Positions 7,168 through 14,821 of a stretch of DNA of 32,410 bases are shown here, in pieces (the first letter of the stretch is position 1; each line of letters opens with the position of its first letter). Origin of the DNA: CAZCFB01 sp964511535 (GTDB taxonomy: Bacteria > Myxococcota_A > Polyangia > GCA-2747355 > CAZCFB01). Under the pieces are notes generated by a model. It had not been told where the DNA came from and made no database searches. It saw only the letters and a list, made by a program, of their open reading frames with translations. Location: positions 1-32,410 of the forward strand of contig CAZEFW010000103.1 in NCBI GenBank assembly GCA_964511535.1, in the 5' to 3' direction. Position numbers and translations under genes: made by a program.

Positions 7168-9414
7168 ATGAGAGATTCTCAGGAGATCGTGCGGGAGCTG
7201 GGGGAGCTGCTCGACAAGCCTGACGCCGGACGACGTGACCGGCTGATGCGCGCAATCGTCAAGGAGTCGATACCCGGCAAGATCCGGCTGCTCGGCAACC
7301 AGGTGGTGGCCGTGGGGCTCGCCATCGACCGCTGGATAGTGGACGGGGGCTGCGCGGGCGTGGTCTTCACCAACAAGGAGGAGCAGCCGTCGGTGTGGCA
7401 GCTGAACCTCGGCTGCAAGGCGGGGCCGGACGACCTGCCCATCGTCGCCACGGTTGACGACGGTGAGAGCCGCCGCGAGGTGCGCTTCGACGCGCCGGGC
7501 AACCAGCGCCTGGACATCGAGCCTGTGCCGCCCGGCAGCGAGCGATTGTTCATCATCAGCACGGATCGAACCTGGTGCCCCGGCGGGCATGACCAGCGCC
7601 AGCTGGGGGTCAACGTGGACGTCACCCCCACCGGCACCCTGGAGTCTCTGCTCGAGGCGCCGGACCGTGCGGCCCGGGAGCGCCTCACCACTGAGATCGC
7701 CCGGGAGGCGTTCGCCGACAAGATCCGCCTGCTCGGCAACCAGGTGGTGGCGGCCGGCCTGAGCCTGGACCACTGGACGGAGGACGGGGCGCCGGCGGCC
7801 CTGGTGTACACCAACTACGACGACCAGGAGGTGGCGCCGGAGCTGCTCTTCGCCTGTCACGCGACGCCAGACCTGATGCCAGTGACCCTGTTCATCGAGG
7901 ACGGCCAGCGCCGCCGGGAGTACACCTTCGAAGAGGCCGGCGGCATGCCCATCTCCCTCACGCCGGTCGGGCCCCACTCGCAAAAGCTGTATGTCATCTC
8001 CGCTGACAAGACCTGGTCCCCCGGCCCGGGGGATCCCCGGCAGCTCGGGGTGAGCGTCAACGTCTCGCCCTCCTGGACCCTGGGGCAGCTGATGCGCAAG
8101 CCGGACGCCTACATCCGCGTGAAGCTGGCCGAGGTCATCGCCAACGAGCCGGTGACGGGAAAGGTGGAGCTGCTGGGCGGGCTGATCATGGCGGTGGGCC
8201 TGACGCGGGACCGCTGGACCGAGGGTGACGAGCCCGCCGCGCTGGTGGTGACCAACAGCCTCGACACGGCGTTGGTTCCCGAGCTGCGCGTGGGCTGCCA
8301 CGCCGGCCCCGACGAGCTGCCCCTGACGGCCACCGTGGACGATGGCCAGGAGCCGCTGATCATCACCTTCGACCAGCCGGGCGAGCGCGAGGTGGCGCTG
8401 ACCCCCGTGCCCCGTCACTCCCGGCGGCTCTTCATCATCAGCACGGATCGCACGTGGACCCCGGGCAGTTCGGACCCGCGGCAGCTCGGCGTGAGCCTGA
8501 CCCTCGAACCTTCTCGGGCGCTGGCCGCCCTGGCGGAGCGCTACGACCGCGCGGCCTGGAAGACCGCGGCCGGCGCGATCCTCGCCGGGCAGCTGCCTGA
8601 CACGCGCGTCCTGGAACCGGAGGTCGCGGCCGTGGCGGGGGTGTACCCGGACGGGTGGACCGTGGAGCAAAAGCCCGCCGGGCTCGCCCTGCGCGGCGCC
8701 GACGAGGGGGGCGGAGGCAAGGTGCTGGAGCTGGTGCTCGGCTGCCACGCCGGCCCGGACGACATGCCCATCAAGACCACCCTGCTCGACGGAGATCGGT
8801 CAGTCGAGGTCCTGTTCGAGGAGGCCGGAGAGCGCACCGTGGTGCTCGATCCGCTGCAGCCGGGCGCCGACCGGCTGGTGATCATCACCAGCGACCGATC
8901 CTGGTGCCCGGGGGGCGGGGACAGCCGCGACCTGGGGGTGCTGGTGGATCGGGTACATCAATCCTTGGTGGGCACCATCGGCCTGGTCTCCCGGGAGGAC
9001 GACCTCGCCGCGCGGGCCTGGGTGCTGGAGCAGATCCGCTCCGGCGAGACGCCGGATCCCATCAACCTGCTCGAGGGCATCGCGGACGCCGCCGGCCTCA
9101 CCGGCGATCAGTGGACCGGCCCCGACCATCCAGCCGCGCTGGCCCTGGTCAACCCGGGCGACGGTGAGCTGGTGCTCGACCTGAAGCTGGAGTGCCACGC
9201 GGAGGTGGAGGCGCTGCCCATCTGCGCCGCGGTCGTCGACGGCGCCAGGCGCCAGGACGTGCGGTTCAAGGAGCGCGGCGTGCGCACCGTGACCCTCGAC
9301 CCGCTGTCCGCGGGCGAGCAGCGCCTCGTGCTGGTGACCACCGACCGCACCTGGTCCCCTGGAACAGAAGAGGACCAGCGGCAGCTCGGCGTACGCGTCT
9401 CCGTCGAGGAGTAG
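7168..9414 (+). CDS. Unrecognised protein built of five tandem ~148-residue domains
   Basis: I do not recognise this 748-residue protein as a named family. It is five copies of one domain: DNA about 7168-7629, 7630-8070, 8071-8511, 8512-8955 and 8956-9411. Each copy has a short helical start, then a predicted beta-rich part with a W (RWIVDGG, HWTEDGA, RWTEGDE, GWTVEQK, QWTGPDH). A conserved Cys segment (GCHAGPDELP type) follows, then a charged DG hairpin, and each ends with a motif like STDRTWCPGG-x-DQRQLGV. Many surface-polysaccharide glycosyltransferases and methyltransferases carry a C-terminal beta domain ending similarly (F/W-x-P ... D-x-R-x-LGV); I recall this from the family and cannot verify it here. 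No signal peptide or membrane helix is visible. Convergent Wzt/Wzm genes lie 3' of it. The stop codon touches the inverted-repeat element at 9415. Confidence 0.85.
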   Translation: MRDSQEIVRELGELLDKPDAGRRDRLMRAIVKESIPGKIRLLGNQVVAVGLAIDRWIVDGGCAGVVFTNKEEQPSVWQLNLGCKAGPDDLPIVATVDDGESRREVRFDAPGNQRLDIEPVPPGSERLFIISTDRTWCPGGHDQRQLGVNVDVTPTGTLESLLEAPDRAARERLTTEIAREAFADKIRLLGNQVVAAGLSLDHWTEDGAPAALVYTNYDDQEVAPELLFACHATPDLMPVTLFIEDGQRRREYTFEEAGGMPISLTPVGPHSQKLYVISADKTWSPGPGDPRQLGVSVNVSPSWTLGQLMRKPDAYIRVKLAEVIANEPVTGKVELLGGLIMAVGLTRDRWTEGDEPAALVVTNSLDTALVPELRVGCHAGPDELPLTATVDDGQEPLIITFDQPGEREVALTPVPRHSRRLFIISTDRTWTPGSSDPRQLGVSLTLEPSRALAALAERYDRAAWKTAAGAILAGQLPDTRVLEPEVAAVAGVYPDGWTVEQKPAGLALRGADEGGGGKVLELVLGCHAGPDDMPIKTTLLDGDRSVEVLFEEAGERTVVLDPLQPGADRLVIITSDRSWCPGGGDSRDLGVLVDRVHQSLVGTIGLVSREDDLAARAWVLEQIRSGETPDPINLLEGIADAAGLTGDQWTGPDHPAALALVNPGDGELVLDLKLECHAEVEALPICAAVVDGARRQDVRFKERGVRTVTLDPLSAGEQRLVLVTTDRTWSPGTEEDQRQLGVRVSVEE

Positions 9415-9623
9415 CCTGGATATTGCGCCAGGGGGCCGTCACGAGGGTGAGCCGATTCACCGCGTAACGACCCGAAGGGTCGGCGCACGGCGAACGGAGA
9501 CCGAGGCGTAGCGGGCACGCGACGGCGAAAGCATACCGGTGCGTATGGTGAGGCGGCGCGGGACCCGCTACGCCGACGGTAACGGACGCCGCAGCAGGTC
9601 AACTGGTGCAATATCCAGGGTAG
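9411..9623. mobile_element. 205-bp MITE-like element with 17-bp terminal inverted repeats and GTAG flanks
   Basis: The left end CCTGGATATTGCGCCAG (9415-9431) and right end CTGGTGCAATATCCAGG (9603-9619) are inverted repeats with one mismatch. GTAG lies immediately outside both ends (9411-9414 and 9620-9623), like a 4-bp target-site duplication. Inside are nested hairpins: 9446-9450/9457-9461, 9468-9473/9477-9482, an 11-bp stem GGCGTAGCGGG/CCCGCTACGCC (9505-9515/9564-9574), and within that CATAC/GTATG (9532-9536/9543-9547). No transposase is encoded. It fills the space between two convergent genes. A non-autonomous transposable element is the simplest reading; a structured RNA or bidirectional terminator is an alternative. 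Confidence 0.65.
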
Positions 9624-9634
9624 GTCCCCCGCCG

Positions 9635-11143
9635 CTACTCTCCCTCCCGCTGCTCCCAGCTGTGCCGCACCCGGGCCACGCCCTCGTCGTGGCTCGTGTT
9701 GACCACGCGGAACGGGTACAGCCGGGTGTGGTAGTCGTACTTGTAGATGTCCTCCTCGTCGAAGATCGCCACGGTCACCTCGTAGGAGCCGGAGAGCAGC
9801 ACCAGCTCGCTGGCGGTGAACTCCACCACGCCCTGGCCCTCCACCGCCTCGATGACCACGCCGTCCTTCTGAGAGCTGGTACCGTAGACCAGCAGCCCGT
9901 CGTTGCGGTAGATCGCGACGCCGAAGTTGGGACGCTTCACCCGCTGGTGCGCCATGTAGCGCAGGCGAATGGTCAGCGCCTCGCCAGCGACGAACTTCTT
10001 GCGCGTCTTGCCGTCACCGTCTAGGAGCTCGACCTGGAACACCTCCACCTCGTGGCTGCCCTGCCGCGCCCAGGGCAGCATGGCGTGGTCGGTCAGGTGC
10101 CGCGAGGTGGGCAAGGCGCCAGCCTCGGTGGGGGCCTCCGGCGGCTCCTCGTCCACCGGGACGATGGGCTCGTCATCCTCGTCATCAGCGTCATCCATGG
10201 CGGCGGGCGCCACCGGCGCCACCACCGGCAGCGGGCGCTCGTCGTCGGCGGCCGCGTCCTCCGCCGCTGCGCTGCCGCCGGGCGCTGGCGCCAGGTCCGC
10301 CAGGGAGGCCATAATCCCCGCTGGCGCCGGGCTGTCCTCCTCGTCGTCCACGGCATCGTCGGGCGCGCCCACGGGCAGCGGAGCGGCGGGCATGGTCATG
10401 ATCCCCATGCGCCCACGCACATAATCGAGGTACTTGTCGATGACGGTCCAGCTCTCGCCCACGGCGGCGACCTCGCCGTCCCGCAGCCAGATGGTCCGGT
10501 CGCACACCGAGCGCACCGTGCCCAGGGCGTGGCTCACGTAGACGAAGGTGGTGTTGCTGCTCTTGATCTCCTTGATGCGACGGAAGCACTTGCTCTGGAA
10601 GTACTCGTCCCCCACCGCCAGCACCTCGTCGATGAGCATGATCTCCCGCCGCAGCCCAAGCGCAACCGAGAAGGCGAGCCGCAGGCGCATGCCGGTGGAG
10701 TAGGTCTTCATCGGCATGTCGATGGCAGGCCCCAGCTCGGCGAAGGCGATGATCTCCCCCATGCGCTCGGCGATCTCTGCCGAGGACATGCCGAGCAGGC
10801 GGCACTGGAAGATGATGTTGTCCCGCCCAGGAGCCTGGATGTCGTACCCCGCCGCCAGCTCGATGAGCACCGAGGTGGGGAAGTGAACCGCCACCTGGCC
10901 GGTGGTTGGCGTCAGGATCTTGCCCAGCACCCGCAGCAGGGTGCTCTTGCCGCTGCCGTTGTCGCCGATGATTCCGAGGGCCTCGCCGCGCTGCACGCCG
11001 AAGCTGACGTCGTGCAGGGCCCGCACCTGCTGGTGTAGCTGCTTCTGGCCCAGCATCAGCACCTCACGGAACCGGTCGCCGCCCCTGGAATAGAGGCGGA
11101 AGATCTTGGTCACCGCGTCGGCTTCTATGGCGATTTCTGGCAT
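9635..11143 (-). CDS. Polysaccharide ABC exporter, ATP-binding subunit (Wzt/TagH type)
   Basis: This 502-residue protein powers export of a lipid-linked polysaccharide (O-antigen, capsule or teichoic-acid-like) across the inner membrane. The ATPase domain (about 1-245) has Walker A GDNGSGKST (60-68), signature YSTGM (148-152), Walker B IMLIDE (168-173) and the switch His in YVSHALGTV. The C-terminal part (about 360-495) resembles the Wzt C-terminal beta-sandwich that recognises the modified glycan end. Between them is a roughly 110-residue insert rich in Asp, Glu, Pro and Ala, unusual for this family and probably disordered. It is the second gene of a leftward unit, 39 nt after the permease gene at 11183-11968. 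Confidence 0.92.
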   Translation of the reverse strand: MPEIAIEADAVTKIFRLYSRGGDRFREVLMLGQKQLHQQVRALHDVSFGVQRGEALGIIGDNGSGKSTLLRVLGKILTPTTGQVAVHFPTSVLIELAAGYDIQAPGRDNIIFQCRLLGMSSAEIAERMGEIIAFAELGPAIDMPMKTYSTGMRLRLAFSVALGLRREIMLIDEVLAVGDEYFQSKCFRRIKEIKSSNTTFVYVSHALGTVRSVCDRTIWLRDGEVAAVGESWTVIDKYLDYVRGRMGIMTMPAAPLPVGAPDDAVDDEEDSPAPAGIMASLADLAPAPGGSAAAEDAAADDERPLPVVAPVAPAAMDDADDEDDEPIVPVDEEPPEAPTEAGALPTSRHLTDHAMLPWARQGSHEVEVFQVELLDGDGKTRKKFVAGEALTIRLRYMAHQRVKRPNFGVAIYRNDGLLVYGTSSQKDGVVIEAVEGQGVVEFTASELVLLSGSYEVTVAIFDEEDIYKYDYHTRLYPFRVVNTSHDEGVARVRHSWEQREGE

Positions 11144-11182
11144 GGGGTCAGGGCGCCCTTCCCACCCGCCCGCGCCCGGGGA

Positions 11183-11968
11183 CTACAGGTCGTCCGGTAC
11201 CCAGCGGCTCAGGCGGCGGAATATGAACACGCCTCCGATGAGGGAGAGACACGATACCCCAATGATATAGCAAAAACTGATCACGTCGGGCATTGGGTAT
11301 GGCAGCAGCACCCCGCGGTAGATCTCCACCAGGTGGGTCAGGGGGTTCTTGGAGACGATGCGGCCCACCCAGCCGGGCAATATGCCTGGCGTGTAAACGA
11401 TGGGGATGAGCCAGAACACAAGCGACAGCACGATGCTGACGATCTGCTCGGTGTCGCGCAGGTACACGTGCATGATCGACAGCAGCAGCGCCGGCCCCAT
11501 CATGAACATCACCTGGACCATGATCACCCCGGGCAGCAGCAGCAGGGTGGGGCGCGGCGGGATGCCGGCGAACAGCTGCAGCACCATCAGGATGGCCAGG
11601 CTGATGAGCAGGGTCACGGTGCTGGAGACCACGTACTGCAGCACCAGGATCTCCTTGGGGAAGGGGAGGTTCTGGATCAGGGAGAAGTTGTTGACCAGGG
11701 CCGGGGTGGAACGCTTGAGCGAGTCGTCGATGGCCAGCCAGGGCAGCAGCCCGGAGCAGAGGTAGAGCACGTAGCCGAGGGAGCCCTCGATGGCAGCGAA
11801 CTTGGCCTGGATGATCTGGCTGAACACCAGGGTGTAGATGGTGATGGTGAGCAGCGGGTAGAGCACGTTCCACGCCTTGCCGCCAAAGGAGCCGAGGTAT
11901 CGGTTCCTCAGGTCCCTGGCCACCATGCCCCACAGCAGGTGCCAGAACGGTTTGAAGCGGAAGTCCAT
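11183..11968 (-). CDS. Polysaccharide ABC exporter, permease subunit (Wzm/TagG type)
   Basis: A 261-residue integral membrane protein of the ABC-2 type, with the typical start MDFRFKPFWHLLWGMVARDL and RNRYLGS. About six hydrophobic helices follow, ending near RRLSRWVPDDL. It is the membrane half of the exporter whose ATPase is encoded directly downstream. I chose ATG 11968 because it gives the normal family length and start; an in-frame ATG at 12022 would add 18 residues, and further extension would run into the divergent terC region. No glycosyltransferase genes accompany the pair, so the exported glycan is unknown. Confidence 0.9.
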   Translation of the reverse strand: MDFRFKPFWHLLWGMVARDLRNRYLGSFGGKAWNVLYPLLTITIYTLVFSQIIQAKFAAIEGSLGYVLYLCSGLLPWLAIDDSLKRSTPALVNNFSLIQNLPFPKEILVLQYVVSSTVTLLISLAILMVLQLFAGIPPRPTLLLLPGVIMVQVMFMMGPALLLSIMHVYLRDTEQIVSIVLSLVFWLIPIVYTPGILPGWVGRIVSKNPLTHLVEIYRGVLLPYPMPDVISFCYIIGVSCLSLIGGVFIFRRLSRWVPDDL

Positions 11969-12036
11969 GGATCTACCGAGTCTCCAGAATATACCCTTGC
12001 ATGTACGGGGTCTTTTTAACATGCTCTCCCACTGCC

Positions 12037-12054
12037 GTGTGCCGTACGGCACAC
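12037..12054. promoter_or_regulatory. 18-bp perfect palindrome in the wzm/terC divergent region
   Basis: GTGTGCCGTACGGCACAC is a perfect 18-nt palindrome midway between two divergently transcribed genes. This suits the binding site of a dimeric regulator. A second, shorter palindrome CCCGATCGGG follows at 12062-12071. The regulator is not identified. Confidence 0.5.
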
Positions 12055-12100
12055 CTCTCACCCCGATCGGGTGGCAGGTGAGGACCCTTGCGGCTACCCT

Positions 12101-12116
12101 GCCCGGTGCGCCGGGC
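12101..12116 (+). promoter_or_regulatory. Stem-loop in the presumed terC leader
   Basis: GCCCGG-TGCG-CCGGGC forms a 6-bp GC stem with a 4-nt loop, 62 nt before the terC start. Some TerC-family genes are under a Mn-sensing yybP-ykoY riboswitch, but I do not see that motif's conserved core here. Confidence 0.3.
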
Positions 12117-12177
12117 ACCCGGCGGGAGCGCAGATGAATCATCCGGACCATATAGCCGCGTACGTCGGGGAGAGCCG

Positions 12178-13176
12178 GTGACGGCCTGGCTCTACTGCGG
12201 CTTCCTGCTGCTGGTGACGTTCCTGCTGGCCCTCGATCTGGGCGTGTTGAACCGCAAGGACCATGTCATCGGCACTCGGGAGGCGCTGGCGTGGACCACT
12301 TTCTGGATCTGCCTGGCGCTGCTGTTCAACGTTGGCGTCTATTTTCTTTATGAAAACAACGTGATGGGCGTGGCGACCACGCTGGGGACCACCAGCACGG
12401 GCAAGGAGGCGGCCCTCGACTTCTTCACCGGCTACCTGATCGAGAAGTCCCTCAGCCTGGACAACATCTTCGTCATCGCCCTGATCTTCAACTTCTTCCG
12501 GGTGCCGCTCAAGTTCCAGCACCGGGTGCTGTTCTGGGGCATCCTCGGCGCGCTGCTCATGCGCGGCGCCATGATCGGCGCCGGCACGGCGCTGGTGATG
12601 CGCTTCAGCTGGGCGATCTACGTCTTCGGCGGCTTCCTGGTGATCACCGCCCTGCGGATGCTGTTCGGCGGCGAGGAGCCCCCCGACCTGGATGACAACT
12701 GGGTGCTCAAGGCGGCGCGCCGGATCATTCCGGTCACCGACCAGATCCAGGGCAACAGCTTCTTCACCACGCTGGACGGCAAGCGCGCGGCCACGCCGTT
12801 GTTCCTGGTCCTGCTGCTGGTGGAGAGCTCGGACGTGATCTTCGCGGTGGACTCCATCCCCGCCATCTTCGGCGTTACCCTCGACCCGTTCATCGTCTTC
12901 ACCTCCAACATCTTCGCCATCCTCGGGCTGCGCTCGCTCTATTTCGTGCTGGCCGGGCTGCTGGACAAGTTCCACTACCTCAAATACAGCCTCGTGTTCA
13001 TCCTGCTGTACGTGGGGATCAAGATGCTGGTGACCCACCACCTTCACATCCCCACCTGGGTCAGCCTGATCTTCATCCTCACCTGCCTGATCGGCGGGAC
13101 CATCGCCTCGGCCGTCAGAGCCAGCCGCATGGCGGCGGAGGTGGAGGAAGACGACGAGGAAGGGGAGGAGCTGTGA
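12178..13176 (+). CDS. TerC/Alx-family integral membrane protein
   Basis: This 332-residue protein belongs to the TerC family, whose members include tellurite-resistance TerC and Alx-type proteins linked to manganese export. It has about eight to nine membrane helices. The family signatures include SLSLDNIFVIALIFNFF with its conserved acidic residue, and LLLVESSDVIFAVDSIPAIF with the metal-site-like Glu and Asp residues. The C-terminus is acidic (VEEDDEEGEEL). GTG at 12178 follows GGGGAGAG at good spacing, so I prefer it over ATG 12088. No other ter genes are present, so a Mn or general metal role is likelier than tellurite resistance. Its stop overlaps the next start (GTGA). Confidence 0.92.
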   Translation: MTAWLYCGFLLLVTFLLALDLGVLNRKDHVIGTREALAWTTFWICLALLFNVGVYFLYENNVMGVATTLGTTSTGKEAALDFFTGYLIEKSLSLDNIFVIALIFNFFRVPLKFQHRVLFWGILGALLMRGAMIGAGTALVMRFSWAIYVFGGFLVITALRMLFGGEEPPDLDDNWVLKAARRIIPVTDQIQGNSFFTTLDGKRAATPLFLVLLLVESSDVIFAVDSIPAIFGVTLDPFIVFTSNIFAILGLRSLYFVLAGLLDKFHYLKYSLVFILLYVGIKMLVTHHLHIPTWVSLIFILTCLIGGTIASAVRASRMAAEVEEDDEEGEEL

Positions 13177-13877
13177 GCCATACCGCTGTGCTGCGACATG
13201 CTGCGCGCGCCCTCCGCCGACATTCTTTGTTTTTCGTTCTTTGTTCCTTGTGTTTAGTTCCCTGCTTCGCCTGCACGCCAAACCGTCCCGCGCCCCGCGC
13301 CAAACCGTCCGCGAAGCTGGCCCCGGCCCTGCCGTACACCTCGGACGACGTCATCTTCGCCGCGCGCTACCCGAACCCCATCGTCAACACCCGGCGGCCG
13401 GCCGGCCTGGCCGGGCTGATGGTCCACGAGGTGTTCGACAAGTCCCAGCAGGCCGAGGACCCGATCCAGACCTCGTTCTGGCTGGTGAACCCGTCCGGCG
13501 AGCGGTTCCGCCTGGACCGGGGCGGCGTGGAGCGCGCGCTGCGCTCGGTGCGGTTCGCAGCCTCGACCTCTGCCGAGGCGCTCAGGGTCGCGACCCTGCG
13601 TTTCTCCCATGACGGCGACTATCAGGTGATGGAGGGGCCGCTGCTGCCCAGGGTGAAGGCGCCGCGGGAGAAGCTGGCGCTGGTGGATCCCCCGGCGGTG
13701 AAGAAGCTGGGTCCAGGGCGCTACAAGGTCACCTTCCATGTGTTCTACTCCTCGTCCACCGCGCGCTTCTTCGGCAGGGACAACCGCGCGCTGACCGCCT
13801 GCGACGCGGAGGTGTCCCCCGGCGGCCTCTCCCTGCGACAGCGGTCAGTCTGGAGCGCCTTCGGCAGCCCGCGTTGA
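13173..13877 (+). CDS. Putative lipoprotein of unknown function
   Basis: A 234-residue protein I do not recognise. The start GTG 13173 overlaps the terC stop (GTGA), which implies translational coupling. The N-terminus is basic then hydrophobic, ending FACTP with Cys34 as a possible lipidation site, although the lipobox is weak. The hydrophobic core of this signal peptide is encoded by a degenerate TTCTTTG heptamer repeat (13223-13264), the same type found in intergenic DNA at 21890-22004. After a Pro/Ala/Lys linker comes a soluble domain with LAGLMVHEVFDKSQQAEDPI and, near the end, GPGRYKVTFHVFYSSSTARF. The pairing with TerC may matter functionally, but this is only inferred from the overlap. 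Confidence 0.75.
   Translation: MSHTAVLRHAARALRRHSLFFVLCSLCLVPCFACTPNRPAPRAKPSAKLAPALPYTSDDVIFAARYPNPIVNTRRPAGLAGLMVHEVFDKSQQAEDPIQTSFWLVNPSGERFRLDRGGVERALRSVRFAASTSAEALRVATLRFSHDGDYQVMEGPLLPRVKAPREKLALVDPPAVKKLGPGRYKVTFHVFYSSSTARFFGRDNRALTACDAEVSPGGLSLRQRSVWSAFGSPR
13223..13264. repeat. Degenerate heptamer repeat (TTCTTTG type) inside a signal-peptide coding region
   Basis: Six 7-nt units: TTCTTTG, TTTTTCG, TTCTTTG, TTCCTTG, TGTTTAG, TTCCCTG. They are strikingly T-rich against the GC-rich surroundings and encode the hydrophobic core of the putative lipoprotein signal. Confidence 0.7.
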
Positions 13878-13973
13878 TCCGCCAGCGGCGGGCTCCTCTT
13901 GTGTCTGCCGCCCGTTGTGCTGATACTCGAAAACGACGGGCTAAACCGAACTTGCTGGAGGAACCATGCGCGC

Positions 13974-14810
13974 GTGGCTTGCCGTGCCGTGCCGGTGCTG
14001 GCCGCTGTCCTGGCCCTGGGGATCCCCCCCGCGTCGGCCCAGGGGGATGTGAACCGCGAGATCGCCAAGAAGCACTACGAGCTGGGCGAGAAGCTGTACC
14101 AGTTCAAGGATTACAAAAAGGCGCTCGACGAGTTCCAAAAGGCGTACGACCTGGCGCCCATCCCGGCGCTGATGTTCAACATGGGCCGGTGCCACGAGAA
14201 GCTCGGCGCCACGGAGGATGCGCTGAAACATTACCGCCGCTTCCTGGCCGCCAAACCGGACGCGCCCAACCGCGCGGACGTGGAGGCGAGGATCAAGGCC
14301 CTGGAAGAGAGGCAGGCCAAACCCGCGCCCGCGTCCAATCCCGAGCCCAAACCCGCCACCGCCCCCGAGCCCAAACCCGCTCCCGCTCCCGTCACCAAAT
14401 CCGCTCCCGCGCTCGTCACCCAACCCGCTCCCGCTACCCCTCCTGCCGAGGACGCCCCCCGCACATGGAAGTGGATCACCGGCTGGGTCGGCGTGGGCCT
14501 GGGCGCCGCGCTTCTGGGCGGCGGCCTCGCCCTGGGCGCCATGGCAGCAGACCGCGCCAGCCAGTTCGAGGACGGCGTGGCCGCCAACCACCCTTACGAG
14601 GACCTGATGTCCATCGACGACGAGGGCAGGTTCTTCGAGCGCGGGCAGATCGGCTTCATGGTGGCGGGCGGCGTGCTCGCAGGCGCGGGCGCGGGGCTGC
14701 TGCTGTGGGAGCTCGTCGGCGGCAAGCAAGAGCGGGCCGCAGCCACAGCCTGGTTCGCCCCCCACATCAGCCACCTCGGCGCGGGGCTGACCGCGCGAGC
14801 AAGGTTCTGA
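13974..14810 (+). CDS. Exported TPR protein with paired C-terminal membrane helices
   Basis: The 278-residue product has a signal peptide ending PASAQ, a TPR-like helical domain (KKHYELGEKLYQFKDYKKAL and AYDLAPIPALMFNMGRCHEK), and a Pro/Lys/Ala-rich linker. Two glycine-rich hydrophobic segments follow, then a short C-terminal strand ending in Phe. I use GTG 13974 as the start because it is in frame. However, ATG 13966 lies at ideal distance from GGAGG (13957-13961) and is out of frame. Removing one copy of the tandem GCCGT at 13981-13990 would put that ATG in frame and give a clean signal peptide, MRAWLAVPVLAAVLA. The gene may therefore carry a 5-bp slippage. Its C-terminal layout matches the protein at 26824-27885. 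Confidence 0.75.
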   Translation: MACRAVPVLAAVLALGIPPASAQGDVNREIAKKHYELGEKLYQFKDYKKALDEFQKAYDLAPIPALMFNMGRCHEKLGATEDALKHYRRFLAAKPDAPNRADVEARIKALEERQAKPAPASNPEPKPATAPEPKPAPAPVTKSAPALVTQPAPATPPAEDAPRTWKWITGWVGVGLGAALLGGGLALGAMAADRASQFEDGVAANHPYEDLMSIDDEGRFFERGQIGFMVAGGVLAGAGAGLLLWELVGGKQERAAATAWFAPHISHLGAGLTARARF

Positions 14811-14821
14811 GAGGTGACGCC

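Noticed and set aside
12055..12177. Mn-sensing yybP-ykoY riboswitch before terC
   Set aside because: A GC hairpin exists, but the conserved core of the motif is not seen.
12178..13176. Tellurite-resistance operon
   Set aside because: Only a TerC-family protein is present, without terA, terB, terD or terE; the family has wider metal roles.
12139..13281. Large open frame antisense to terC
   Set aside because: His/Gln/Glu-rich antisense translation of a clear membrane protein gene; no independent support.
13874..14821. Long upstream extension of the LamG lipoprotein frame
   Set aside because: It translates the TPR gene in another frame into Arg/Pro/Gly-rich nonsense, while GTG 14822 has a Shine-Dalgarno and a perfect lipoprotein signal.
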